Part shown: positions 38,214 through 47,171 of the stretch, one piece after another
Layout: the number at the start of each line of letters is the position of its first letter
Position numbering within the stretch: the first letter of the stretch is position 1
Origin: CAYMPH01 sp964392365
GTDB lineage: Bacteria > Spirochaetota > UBA4802 > UBA5550
Assembly: GCA_964392365.1 (NCBI GenBank)
Contig: CAYMPH010000020.1
Location: 1 to 64,000 of the forward strand
Direction: 5' to 3'
DNA length: 64,000 bases
Program-made: the position numbers and the translations under genes
The notes under the pieces: model-generated
What the model saw: the letters and a program-made list of their open reading frames with translations, nothing else
What the model was told of the DNA's origin: nothing
Database searches by the model: none

Positions 38214-38218
38214 TAAAC

Positions 38219-39559
38219 CTATACCACCTGAAAAATCTCCACTTCCTGGTCTCTTCCTTTTACTGCAACCGGTCCAAGAGATTTCGCTTCCTTCAGTTCC
38301 GGCATATCAATTCCAGCAGATTTAATTACAGAATCTGAAACAAGAATACTTGATTTAAACTGTTTATTAAGCTGCTCTATTCTTGATGCAAGATTCACTA
38401 CATCACCAATAACCGTATATTCACGCCGTATTTTTGAACCGACATTTCCGGTAATTGCATCTCCGGAGTGAAGCCCGATGCCTATCCTTGTGGGGATTAT
38501 ACGTTCTGAGGCAACTTCTATTTCAAGCCGGCTTAATATCTGAATAGATGCCCGCACAGCATTACGGACATCTTCGCCGCCTGTAACAGGAGCTCCGAAT
38601 ACTGCCATAAATCCGTCTCCAAGAAATTTATTTATAACTCCATGGTTGTCATTAACAATATCTATCATGAAATCAAAAAGCTGGTTTAAATATTCAACAA
38701 CATATTCAGGTTCTTTTTTCTGCGAGAAAGAAGTAAAATTCCTGATATCAAGAAACATAACGCACACATGACGCATCTCGCTTACCATTTCAGTCTTTTG
38801 AGCCAGAAGCTTTTCCATAACAGCAGGTGATACATGCTGTCCGAAAATTGATGCAATTTTATTTTTTTCCTCGCGGGATTTTATCAGTTTAATCAGGCGG
38901 CCGTTTATCTGGTAGGCAATAAAAGAAACTACAACTCCAGCAATAATTATAAAAAATGCCCTGGAGAAATGGATGTAAGGAACTTCAAGAGGCGTAGTAT
39001 ACGATAATTTAAAAGTTAACAGCCCCAGAAAACCGGAAAGGAGAAGATATTGAAACGCTCCGAATAATCCGCTGACAAAAGACAATACCGGATCAAGTCT
39101 TAAAGCTGATATCATAATAATAAGAAGATATGCCATAAGTACAGGTGTTGATAAAGCTATGGAAGGAGAATAATTCAGAGATATAGTATAAAGAACCAGG
39201 GTCGGAAATGTTAATTCTATAAAAGCATTGCCATACCGCGGAGGTATCGGGAATTTCAAACCCTTATCCGCAAAGAACCCGATTAAAAATCTATAGCCAA
39301 ACTCATATAACCCGAATAAAAATATAACAGGGATTTGAATATATGGAATGAAACGATCTCCTAGAACAAACTTCATTGCTGCAGGAAAGAAAAATGTTAA
39401 ACCGGACAGAATTACCGCAAGTGAAATAAATATTGAACCAAGTATAGCAGAACGAAGCCTGTCGCTTCTCATAATTGTTGTTTCTATTTCCCGATCCAGC
39501 TCGCTTTTAAAACCAATCATTCTTTTTCTGAATTTCTGAATCGATTCTTTGCTGTTCAT
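38219..39559 (-). CDS. Membrane class III adenylate/guanylate cyclase
   Basis: A 446-residue cyclase. A cytoplasmic N-terminal helix leads into six membrane helices (about residues 38-225), then a linker and a class III catalytic domain. Metal-binding Asp residues are in FLDIRNFTSF (about 270) and in KFLGDGFMAVFG; the transition-state Asn and Arg are in VIGDVVNLASRIE. The Lys in INKFLGDG and Thr in EYTVIGD are the pattern of adenylate rather than guanylate cyclases. It makes cAMP in response to a membrane signal. AAGGA lies 7 nt before the ATG. It converges with the phosphatase operon and is divergent from the Nudix gene. Confidence 0.88.
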   Translation of the reverse strand: MNSKESIQKFRKRMIGFKSELDREIETTIMRSDRLRSAILGSIFISLAVILSGLTFFFPAAMKFVLGDRFIPYIQIPVIFLFGLYEFGYRFLIGFFADKGLKFPIPPRYGNAFIELTFPTLVLYTISLNYSPSIALSTPVLMAYLLIIMISALRLDPVLSFVSGLFGAFQYLLLSGFLGLLTFKLSYTTPLEVPYIHFSRAFFIIIAGVVVSFIAYQINGRLIKLIKSREEKNKIASIFGQHVSPAVMEKLLAQKTEMVSEMRHVCVMFLDIRNFTSFSQKKEPEYVVEYLNQLFDFMIDIVNDNHGVINKFLGDGFMAVFGAPVTGGEDVRNAVRASIQILSRLEIEVASERIIPTRIGIGLHSGDAITGNVGSKIRREYTVIGDVVNLASRIEQLNKQFKSSILVSDSVIKSAGIDMPELKEAKSLGPVAVKGRDQEVEIFQVV

Positions 39560-39699
39560 ATAATTTCCTTCATATTTGGATCTATTAATTGCTTATAAAA
39601 AAATAGAACATTGTAAAATAAAAATATATTGATTATAAAACAATACTGCTATATTCATATCACTTCTGCAATATTATTTTTTTATTATGGAGACAATTT

Positions 39700-40197
39700 A
39701 TGCCAGAATTTAAATTCTGTTCTTTATGCGGTTCGGGTCTTGCTGCAGAAGTAATTGACGGCAAAGAGAGACTCAAATGCACTTCAGCGGATTGTTCATA
39801 TGTTTTCTGGGATAACCCTTTACCTGTTGTAGCTGCAGTTATTGAGTATGAAGGCAAAGCTCTTCTCGCCCGTAATGCCATGTGGCCGGAAAAAATTTTC
39901 GCGCTTATTACTGGCTTTCTCGAAAAAGGGGAAACTCCGGAAGATGCGGTTAAACGCGAAGTAAAAGAAGAGACTGGACTTGAAACAACAGATTTGAATT
40001 ATATCGGCCTGTATGCATTTAAAGAAAAAAACCAGATCATAATGGCTTATTATTTAAAATGCACCGGATCGATTGTTCTTAATGACGAAATAGCCGAAAC
40101 AAAAATGATACCTTTTGAAAAATTAAAGCCGTGGCCCATGGGAACCGGTCCTGCAGTACGGGATGTTCTAATTAAAAAAGGAATTTATAAAGCATGA
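39700..40197 (+). CDS. Nudix hydrolase with N-terminal zinc ribbon
   Basis: A 165-residue enzyme. The first 35 residues carry CSLCG and a later C-x4-C pair, a zinc ribbon as in NADH pyrophosphatase (NudC) and related proteins. The Nudix box GFLEKGETPEDAVKREVKEE... follows near residue 70 with all conserved Gly, Arg and Glu residues, giving a Mg-dependent pyrophosphohydrolase. The SQPWPFPxS signature of NudC is absent, so the substrate is open. GGAG lies 8 nt before the ATG. The last codons overlap the start of the methyltransferase gene (ATGA), so they form a coupled pair. Confidence 0.85.
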   Translation: MPEFKFCSLCGSGLAAEVIDGKERLKCTSADCSYVFWDNPLPVVAAVIEYEGKALLARNAMWPEKIFALITGFLEKGETPEDAVKREVKEETGLETTDLNYIGLYAFKEKNQIIMAYYLKCTGSIVLNDEIAETKMIPFEKLKPWPMGTGPAVRDVLIKKGIYKA

Positions 40198-40838
40198 CCA
40201 TAAAAAAAATCTACAGAGATATTTTTAGCCACAGAAGGAACTTTCATTCGATGAAAAGATTCTATAACTGGTTTCATGCTTATTACGGCAGCATTGAAAA
40301 ATCTCTCGACCCGAAAATTGAAGCTGCAGTTCAGCAGAAAATTTCAATCATCCCTGAAATTAAAACTAAAACCGCTCTTGACTATGCCTGCGGTTCAGGT
40401 CTACTGACGCTGCATCTGTCAAAAATATTCAGGTCAGTTTCAGGAAAAGACGCATCATCCGGTATGCTTGAACGTGCGCGCGCAAGAGCACTTGAAGCAG
40501 GATCTGATGTTTCTTTCCAGGAAGGAAACATTCTGGAACCTGTTGAGCAGGATAAATCTTATGATTATGTATTTGTTTCATTTGCTCTGCATCTTTTTTC
40601 TCCAGAAGATGAAAAATTTATTATACAAAGATTTCTTTCTGTAGCAAGAGAGGCGGTTATTATTATCGATCATAAGAAAAAACGGGATTTTCCGACAGCA
40701 TTTGTTGAATGGATCGAAGGAAGTCATTACGACCTTTTTATTAAACTAGATTTCAAAAGAATTGCACTTGAAATAAATGCCTCAAAATTTGAAGAACTGG
40801 AAATAGAAGATTGCAGCTTAATGATTTTTTACTGTTGA
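40194..40838 (+). CDS. Class I SAM-dependent methyltransferase
   Basis: A 214-residue methyltransferase with motif I LDYACGSGLLTL near residue 66, an acidic post-I residue in GKDASSGMLERA, and motif III/IV-like YDYVFVSFALHLFSPED. The fold is that of small UbiE/BioC-type enzymes; the substrate is unknown. The ATG overlaps the stop of the Nudix gene by 4 nt, and the pair probably acts together, perhaps on a nucleotide-linked or xenobiotic small molecule (inference). Confidence 0.8.
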   Translation: MTIKKIYRDIFSHRRNFHSMKRFYNWFHAYYGSIEKSLDPKIEAAVQQKISIIPEIKTKTALDYACGSGLLTLHLSKIFRSVSGKDASSGMLERARARALEAGSDVSFQEGNILEPVEQDKSYDYVFVSFALHLFSPEDEKFIIQRFLSVAREAVIIIDHKKKRDFPTAFVEWIEGSHYDLFIKLDFKRIALEINASKFEELEIEDCSLMIFYC

Positions 40839-41007
40839 AAGGCATTTAAGTCAAAAACTCCTTCCTGCAAACTAGTCTGAAAATATGCAAACAACAACAT
40901 TTAATCTTTAAATTAGTTGTTGCAATTGTGAAAGCATAATTCTTAATTTGCTCATTATATAAATCAGAAAAGATAAATATAATTTATGCGAAAAGGAATT
41001 CCTCGAA

Positions 41008-42567
41008 ATGAAATCATTATTCCGCCGAATTAATATTTTTTTCCTAAACAAAGTAGATGAAAGCAACTTTGTCCTTTATAAGAAAGGGCAGTTTCTTATG
41101 CTTGTAAATATTATTTTTATTATTCTGATGGTCTTTCTGAGCGCGGCAACACTTTTACTCTCGCCTGATACCGCAAAAAATGTATTAATACTCACAACAA
41201 GCGCAATATCCACCACAATACTCATGCTTATAATATTAAAAACAGGCCGGGTACAGGGAGGTCTTAATCTATTCGCAATTTTTACAGCATTCCTCGCTAT
41301 TGCCGGTTTTGCATCAAAACCGCCTCACCTGGCAGGTGTCTCTCTTGCATATTTCATGATGATGGATATTGCATACTCATCTCTCTTTTGTTCAATGTTT
41401 CTAACAACTATTATGCTTATTTCCTTTATAGGAGCTCATATAGGTTACTATTTTTTAATTGCCATTCCTTCCGCACAGGGTTTAGTAACTGAAACAATAA
41501 AAACATCTCTTATAGACGGGTTGGTAACATTAATCGGAACATACGCTATAGGCATCACGGCTAGCTGGATATTAAATAAGGCTCTCGAAATAACAGTTAA
41601 TGAATCAAAAAAAAATGAAGAGCAGAATAAAAGGCTCAGCAGCCTGAATTCTATAATGAATAAGACATTTATAAAACTTAATGAATCAATTCATGTCACA
41701 TCTGATGTTGTTGAAAGTTTCTCCGACAGTTTTCAGAGCCAGGCAGCAACATTTGAAGAACTGGCAGCAACAATGGAAGAGATATCCGCAAATACCACGA
41801 ATGTTACATTCGCCTCAAAAGAACAGAATGACTCGATCCGCGAGCTGTTTAAAAGCTTCGATGTGCTGGCTCTTTCAGTTGATCAGCTTGTTGAGTACGG
41901 CAACGATATATCCGGGATATTTGTTTCAGTTCTGAAACAGGCTAAAAACGGCGAAAGCACATCAACAAGACTAGAAAGTTCAAACAAAAAAGTATCGGAT
42001 AACTCAAATGAAATTTTATCAGTCGTAACAGTAATGGAGGATTTTTTTGATAAAATAAACCTGCTTTCACTGAATGCAACTATAGAAGCTGCACGCGCAG
42101 GCACTTACGGCCGGGGTTTTGCTGTTGTTGCAGAGGAAATTGGCAAACTTGCAGATCACTCAAGTCATGATCTGAAACTTATATCCGGCCTGGTTGGAAA
42201 AAACAAGAAGGATGTTGAAGAGGGTAATAAAAATATAGTAGAAATTATTGGTTTTATCAATTCACTTCTCCAGAACATTACTCAGCTGCAGGATAAATCA
42301 GTTCAGGCACTCGGTCAGATGAAAAAGCAGAAAAGCATAAAAGAAGACATGAATCTGAGAGCTCAATCTGTCATGAATAAATCAGAAGTAATTGAAACAG
42401 CAATGAACGAGCAGGAATCGGCAATTGCGGATATAGTTAAATCAATTGAGAATTTCAATAAAATGCTGCAGGACAATACAGAGTCAACCAACAACCTCAA
42501 AGAGAGCGCAACGGAATTGAAAACGCTCGCAGACAGCCTTCAGGGAAACGACGGAACTAAAATTTAA
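41008..42567 (+). CDS. Chemoreceptor-like methyl-accepting protein with 6TM input
   Basis: A 519-residue signalling protein. Six membrane helices (about residues 25-195) replace the usual periplasmic ligand domain, and there is no HAMP. The cytoplasmic helical domain (about 215-510) has the receptor hairpin tip INLLSLNATIEAARAGTYG followed by GFAVVAEEIGKLADHS, the part that binds CheA and CheW. Methylation-site Glu/Gln pairs are plausible in the flanking helices (QAATFEELAATMEEI). No che genes are nearby. AAGGA lies 10 nt before the ATG. Its stop is directly abutted by the end of the converging HD-GYP gene. Confidence 0.88.
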   Translation: MKSLFRRINIFFLNKVDESNFVLYKKGQFLMLVNIIFIILMVFLSAATLLLSPDTAKNVLILTTSAISTTILMLIILKTGRVQGGLNLFAIFTAFLAIAGFASKPPHLAGVSLAYFMMMDIAYSSLFCSMFLTTIMLISFIGAHIGYYFLIAIPSAQGLVTETIKTSLIDGLVTLIGTYAIGITASWILNKALEITVNESKKNEEQNKRLSSLNSIMNKTFIKLNESIHVTSDVVESFSDSFQSQAATFEELAATMEEISANTTNVTFASKEQNDSIRELFKSFDVLALSVDQLVEYGNDISGIFVSVLKQAKNGESTSTRLESSNKKVSDNSNEILSVVTVMEDFFDKINLLSLNATIEAARAGTYGRGFAVVAEEIGKLADHSSHDLKLISGLVGKNKKDVEEGNKNIVEIIGFINSLLQNITQLQDKSVQALGQMKKQKSIKEDMNLRAQSVMNKSEVIETAMNEQESAIADIVKSIENFNKMLQDNTESTNNLKESATELKTLADSLQGNDGTKI

Positions 42568-43842
42568 TCAGTCAATATGCATATTGAAAAGAGCTTTAAT
42601 GTAATACGGTGGAGTCCCGGTAAGAATCTTTGCAAATTCCCTGTTGTATGAAATTCCTGCACCATTTGATATTTCACGGTAAGCAGCCTCGATATTGCGC
42701 ATCTCCCTGTAAGCTCGATCGCTTGTCATAGCGTCAAAAGAATCAGAAACAGCAATTACCTGAGCGATATGTCCGATTTTATTTTCTGTCAAACCCCCGG
42801 GATAGCCTGATCCATCAAGTCTTTCATGGTGCTGCCTCGTGATATCTGCAATTTCCGCCATGCGGTGTATGTTTTTCAGAATATTATATGAATGTACAGG
42901 ATGATTTTTTATTATCATCCATTCATTAATATCAGGAGTATTTATTTTATCAAGCACATCGTTGGGGATGCTGATCTTCCCTGCATCATGAAGCAGCCCG
43001 GCAACTTCTACTTTTATTATTTCCTCTGCAGAAAAGCCGGCTTTTTCAGCAATAAATTTTGAAAGTATTGAGACCCGTGTTGAATGTCCCTGAGTATACC
43101 CGTGTTTTGCATCGATCACTCTGGCAAAAAGCCTCAGTATAGGATACATGCCTGCCATGCCGAGTCCAACCCAGTAATCCTCTGCAACATTCTGGTAATC
43201 TCTATTAATATATTTTTCTTTAATTTCTAAAAATTTTCCTGATGACTTGCCATATTCAATTTCTTTTTTAATGATCATATCAGAAATCAGATCCACTATT
43301 GACGGATTAAAGGATGTGCCTCGCAGCTGCTTCATAATAATTTCAGCTTCTTCCCGTGACAGCTTATCTCTATCAAGTCTCGGCGTCTGAAGAGAATCAA
43401 AACAGTCAATAGCGCTTAAGATCTGAACCTCAATAGGAATCTCCTCACCTGCTAAACCGTCAGGATACCCTGTTCCATCCCATTTTTCGTGATGCCATCT
43501 TATCCAGAAAGCAAGATCGCTGATCTCCGGAAGAGCTGAAGCAATTTTGCCTCCTATCTCTGAATGTTTCTTAACGAGATTATATTCATATTCAGTAAGC
43601 TTTCTTTTCTGCCTCAGAATATTCACATCAATTGCAATTTTTCCGATATCATGAATCAGTCCTGCGAAGTATATCTGCTGTATTCTATGGTCCGGGAGCC
43701 CGACTTTTTCAGCAATAATAGAACACATCTCTCCAACCCTTTTCGCATGCTGATGGGAAGTAGGATCATTAAGATCATATTCAAGCACGAGACCAAGCGC
43801 TTCATAACACTGACTGAGAATAAGATTCCTGTTTATAATCAT
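42568..43842 (-). CDS. Tandem HD-GYP phosphodiesterase
   Basis: A 424-residue soluble protein with two complete HD-GYP domains. The first has GLIHDIGKIA near residue 62 and WHHEKWDGTGYPDGL near 118; the second has GLLHDAGKISI near 285 and QHHERLDGSGYPGGL near 341. HD-GYP domains hydrolyse c-di-GMP, some also 3',3'-cGAMP, with a bi- or trinuclear iron site; both copies keep the HD and GYP residues. There is no receiver or membrane segment. GGTGA lies a few nt before the ATG. It sits 31 bp after the 7TM cyclase gene on the same strand, so it probably shares that transcript and links cAMP and c-di-nucleotide signalling. Confidence 0.9.
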   Translation of the reverse strand: MIINRNLILSQCYEALGLVLEYDLNDPTSHQHAKRVGEMCSIIAEKVGLPDHRIQQIYFAGLIHDIGKIAIDVNILRQKRKLTEYEYNLVKKHSEIGGKIASALPEISDLAFWIRWHHEKWDGTGYPDGLAGEEIPIEVQILSAIDCFDSLQTPRLDRDKLSREEAEIIMKQLRGTSFNPSIVDLISDMIIKKEIEYGKSSGKFLEIKEKYINRDYQNVAEDYWVGLGMAGMYPILRLFARVIDAKHGYTQGHSTRVSILSKFIAEKAGFSAEEIIKVEVAGLLHDAGKISIPNDVLDKINTPDINEWMIIKNHPVHSYNILKNIHRMAEIADITRQHHERLDGSGYPGGLTENKIGHIAQVIAVSDSFDAMTSDRAYREMRNIEAAYREISNGAGISYNREFAKILTGTPPYYIKALFNMHID

Positions 43843-43873
43843 TTTTTCACCAAGCCTGATATTATATTATTCA

Positions 43874-45805
43874 TTAACCTGTTACCACCTCAAGAATCCT
43901 TACAGAATTCTCTTTCCCCCTGATATGAACCAGACCAATTTTTTTAATGTTAAACTGATCCGGATTATCAAGTCTTTTGTATACATCTTCACTTATGAGA
44001 ATACCTGTGCTGAATTTTTTATTCAGTCCCTCCAGCCGCGAAGCTATATTTACAGCATCAGAAATCACTGTTGTTTCAAGCCTGTCTTTTTCTCCAATTG
44101 TACCAAGCATCAGCTTCCCGATATGAATCCCGATGCCGATGTTTATTGCGTTGTTTTCAGGAGTGTTTCCGGCAGTATTAAATTCCTTTACTTTTTTCTG
44201 CAACTCAACTGCTGCGCTAACAGCATCATTAACACCGCCCGGGAACAGAGCCATGATTGCATCTCCAATAAATTTATCTATAAAGCCGTTATGCGATTTT
44301 ATAACAGGTACTACATTTGCAAGGTGAAGATTGAGAAAATCAATATTCTCCTGCGGTGTCATTTTTTCTGATAAAGATGTATAAGATCGGATATCTGTAA
44401 AAAGAACAGGCATCTCCTGTAAAACCTGATCACCGAGTTCGATATTGACAATACTGTCCTTTTTCAAAAGTGAAAGAAATTCACGCGGAACAAAACGCGA
44501 GAACGAATTTGTCATTTTTAACTGCTCTTCAAATGCTTCCCTCTGAACATCCTCTTTTTCCTTCTGCATAATCCTGAACCGGTCAGCGAGAGCGAATGAC
44601 ATCAGCACGACCTCTAGAGCTGAACCTATCTGTATGGAATTATTTGCAACAAAAGAATACGGCACAATATTGTAATTCTGCAGCACCAGTACTATAATTC
44701 CAAAAATAAAGCCGATAAATGAAACAACATACAAACGGGCAGGCCGGTACCCACTTATCAGGCACTGGACTCCTGCTGCAATAGTTACAAATGATCCGAT
44801 AATTGAAACCACGGATAGTATTTGAATACCAAACCTGTATTCAAATACTATCGATATTGGTATATTCACTATAAATATTACAACAATGCCGGTAAGTATT
44901 TTATCAATAACAGGTGCATAAATTTTTGTCTGCAAAAACTGCTTTGAAAAAAGGTTCATGCCTATAGAAAATAATGATCCGATAATTGGTGTTGCATGCA
45001 GGGACCACCACCGTGCATTCTGCCAGAGATATTCCACGTCAAGACCATTTAATGTCAGCTGAAACAGTGCGCTGCCGACAACATAAAAAATGTATAAAAG
45101 ATAATCACTTTTTCTTACAGAAAAAAACATGAATAAATTCAATATAGCCATAACAAAAAGGATGCCGTAATATATGCCGAAAAAAAACTGTTCATCCTTT
45201 ACAGACTCCAGAGAAGATACAGGAGTCCGGAAGATCATCGGAACATTCATTGAGCCTTCAGTTTTTATTCTTAAAAAAATAGTATATTTTTCACCTGATT
45301 TTAAATCAAAAGGAATAATAAAATTTCTGTTTTTTATAACTCTTTCCTGATACGGTATCTGCCTGCCGGTAGTTATTTTTTCAGCAAGACGATCCTCAGT
45401 AAAAAGATATACTTCTACATGATTGAGCAGCGGATAAGCAATTTCAAGCAGCCATTTATTATGCCTGAATGTGTCTGATTCATATATAAAATTAAAGCGG
45501 AGCCAGTATGCTGAACCTGTAAAACCAAAATTAATATTTTCCTTAGTATTTCTCCTGAAATTATCTTTCATTGAATCACTGTTAACTTCTTCGATCAGCA
45601 ATTTTCCGTCTTTATCTTCAAGATAATCTATATACTTTCCAGGGGAGCTTTCGTGTGTTTTATCCGTAAGAACAAGTTCATTTTGTATCGTAGAAGCTGA
45701 AGTTCTGGAATTCGGATATATACTGCAGGGGGACAGCATGATTATTAAAATAAATGCTGCAAGAAGAATTACTGCATTAACAGGATTTTTTGAAGCAGAT
45801 TTCAT
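43874..45805 (-). CDS. 7TMR-DISM adenylate cyclase
   Basis: A 643-residue cyclase. A signal peptide (residues 1-32) precedes an extracytoplasmic 7TMR-DISM extracellular domain (about 40-200; note SAYWLRFNFIY and the WLLEIAYPLLNHVEVY strand), then seven membrane helices (about 210-405), a short coiled coil and a class III catalytic domain (about 455-643). The catalytic metal Asp residues are in LFTDIRSYTS and in KFIGDAIMALFP; the Asn and Arg are in VISDAVNIASRLE. The Lys/Thr pattern fits adenylate cyclase. The extracellular domain probably binds a carbohydrate-like ligand. The ATG at 45805 is preceded by AAGG; a TTG one codon upstream is also possible. It heads an operon with the tandem HD-GYP gene. 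Confidence 0.9.
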   Translation of the reverse strand: MKSASKNPVNAVILLAAFILIIMLSPCSIYPNSRTSASTIQNELVLTDKTHESSPGKYIDYLEDKDGKLLIEEVNSDSMKDNFRRNTKENINFGFTGSAYWLRFNFIYESDTFRHNKWLLEIAYPLLNHVEVYLFTEDRLAEKITTGRQIPYQERVIKNRNFIIPFDLKSGEKYTIFLRIKTEGSMNVPMIFRTPVSSLESVKDEQFFFGIYYGILFVMAILNLFMFFSVRKSDYLLYIFYVVGSALFQLTLNGLDVEYLWQNARWWSLHATPIIGSLFSIGMNLFSKQFLQTKIYAPVIDKILTGIVVIFIVNIPISIVFEYRFGIQILSVVSIIGSFVTIAAGVQCLISGYRPARLYVVSFIGFIFGIIVLVLQNYNIVPYSFVANNSIQIGSALEVVLMSFALADRFRIMQKEKEDVQREAFEEQLKMTNSFSRFVPREFLSLLKKDSIVNIELGDQVLQEMPVLFTDIRSYTSLSEKMTPQENIDFLNLHLANVVPVIKSHNGFIDKFIGDAIMALFPGGVNDAVSAAVELQKKVKEFNTAGNTPENNAINIGIGIHIGKLMLGTIGEKDRLETTVISDAVNIASRLEGLNKKFSTGILISEDVYKRLDNPDQFNIKKIGLVHIRGKENSVRILEVVTG

Positions 45806-45997
45806 CAATAATCAACCTTATTTTGATTATAATTAAAGAAACTACATCTATATTTCAGCAATTGACAAAATGATCTGCAACTTCTTATTGCCGCACAACC
45901 GGCAAGCATGCCCGAAACAGATTAAAGAGCTATAATGACAGAAAATATACTAAATAAACTGTCTCTTCAATAAAGGTAAAAGTCAATGAAAAAATTT

Positions 45998-46768
45998 CTA
46001 AGATGAATAACCAAGCTGGGATGAAATTACCGATGAGGTATACTTAACAGCATTTATAATATCTTTTTTCTTTGCAGAAATCTGATCCGAATCTCCGGTC
46101 ACAGCAAAACCTGCTATTACAATTCCTTTCTGGTTGAAAATCGGTCCGCCTACACCGCTCAGGCCTATCAGGTTTTCCTGATTATCAAACGCTACACCCT
46201 CTGCCCTGACTTTTTCCAGTTCTATTTTTAATATTTCAGGAGAAGTAATTGTATTCACGGTTAAAGCTTCATTAAAAACAGTTTCAGCAATTATTTCATT
46301 TCTCGCATCTTCTTCCATATAAGCCAGCAGAATTTTTCCAATGCTTGTGGAGTGACCCGGGATCACGGAACCTGCCTGGGGAAAAACCATGAACCTGTTT
46401 TCAGGCTCAACCCGCATCACAACAACCACCTTGCCCCCGACCATCATGCCAACATTCACAGGCTGATTGAACTGAAAGCAAAGCCTTTCCATCCACACTC
46501 TTGCAATGTTCACGAGATCCATATTTGTCGCGTATTTCATGCCGAGCTGGAAAAGCATAGGTCCAAGCCTGTATTTCTGCAATGCATCTTTTTCGAGATA
46601 GTGGTTTGCAAGCAGCGTCTGTACTATTCCCTGAATTGTAGTTTTGGGAAGCTCAAGCCTCTTTGAAATCTCGGTAAGCCCGAGAGAATTTTTCTCATCC
46701 ACAAAAAGTGCAAGTATATCAAATCCCCTCTGGATAGATTGAATCATTTTTTTCCCGGTATCTGCCAT
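45998..46768 (-). CDS. IclR-family transcriptional regulator
   Basis: A 256-residue regulator. The winged helix-turn-helix (about residues 10-65; GLTEISKRLELPKTTIQG) is followed by the IclR effector-binding domain with GHSTSIGKILLAY near residue 140 and VGGPIFNQKG near 205. It is divergent from the acyl-CoA ligase operon at 47172, 400 bp away, and palindromes there are the obvious targets. IclR proteins often repress or activate catabolic genes in response to an aromatic or other acid. AAGGAG lies 6 nt before the ATG. Confidence 0.9.
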   Translation of the reverse strand: MADTGKKMIQSIQRGFDILALFVDEKNSLGLTEISKRLELPKTTIQGIVQTLLANHYLEKDALQKYRLGPMLFQLGMKYATNMDLVNIARVWMERLCFQFNQPVNVGMMVGGKVVVVMRVEPENRFMVFPQAGSVIPGHSTSIGKILLAYMEEDARNEIIAETVFNEALTVNTITSPEILKIELEKVRAEGVAFDNQENLIGLSGVGGPIFNQKGIVIAGFAVTGDSDQISAKKKDIINAVKYTSSVISSQLGYSS

Positions 46769-46791
46769 TTATTTCTCCTTATATACCATGC

Positions 46792-46998
46792 GGGGTCAGA
46801 GCATCTTATGTTTTTCTTTAGGGTCAGAGCTTTTTATATTCATTTAAAGACATAAAAAAACTAAAAAGTGCTTCATTATAATAAATGATCAACAAATTTC
46901 TTAAAACATATACTTTATTTGGGGCTTTAACCTATTCCTACTTTTTTATGCTCTGACCCCAATTATATCTTCTTAAAAAATATCGATGCTCTGACCCT
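46792..46998. repeat. Nested REPIN-like inverted repeats
   Basis: Two nested pairs of the GGGGTCAGAGC motif: outer GGGGTCAGAGCATC (46792-46805) with GATGCTCTGACCCT (46985-46998); inner GGGTCAGAGC (46821-46830) with GCTCTGACCCC (46950-46960). The segment can fold back on itself and fills the space between the IclR gene and the operator region. The same motif is at 9-92 and 1491. No RAYT transposase is encoded in the window. Confidence 0.65.
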
Positions 46999-47030
46999 CC
47001 ATATATTACCAATTCTCTAACCTCAAAATT

Positions 47031-47142
47031 GTATCCCCCTTAACAAGCGGGATACTGTACGCAGTACATAGATGCATTTTCAGCTTGACAAAATTAAAAT
47101 ACGTTATACTATGTCGTACATAGTACGGTAATGCCGTACGAC
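47031..47142 (+). promoter_or_regulatory. Promoter with clustered GTAC palindromes (IclR operator candidate)
   Basis: A -35 TTGACA (47085-47090) and TATACT (47105-47110) mark the promoter, although the 14-bp spacing is short. The perfect palindrome TACTATGT-CGT-ACATAGTA (47107-47125) overlaps the -10, and GTACGG-TAATG-CCGTAC (47123-47139) follows. GTACATAG occurs twice (47064, 47116), GTAC five times in 80 bp. GTATCCC (47031) faces GGGATAC (47049). The arrangement suits a regulator that occludes the promoter. Confidence 0.7.
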
Positions 47143-47171
47143 GTCAAGCACTTTTTTTCAGGAGGTTTTAG

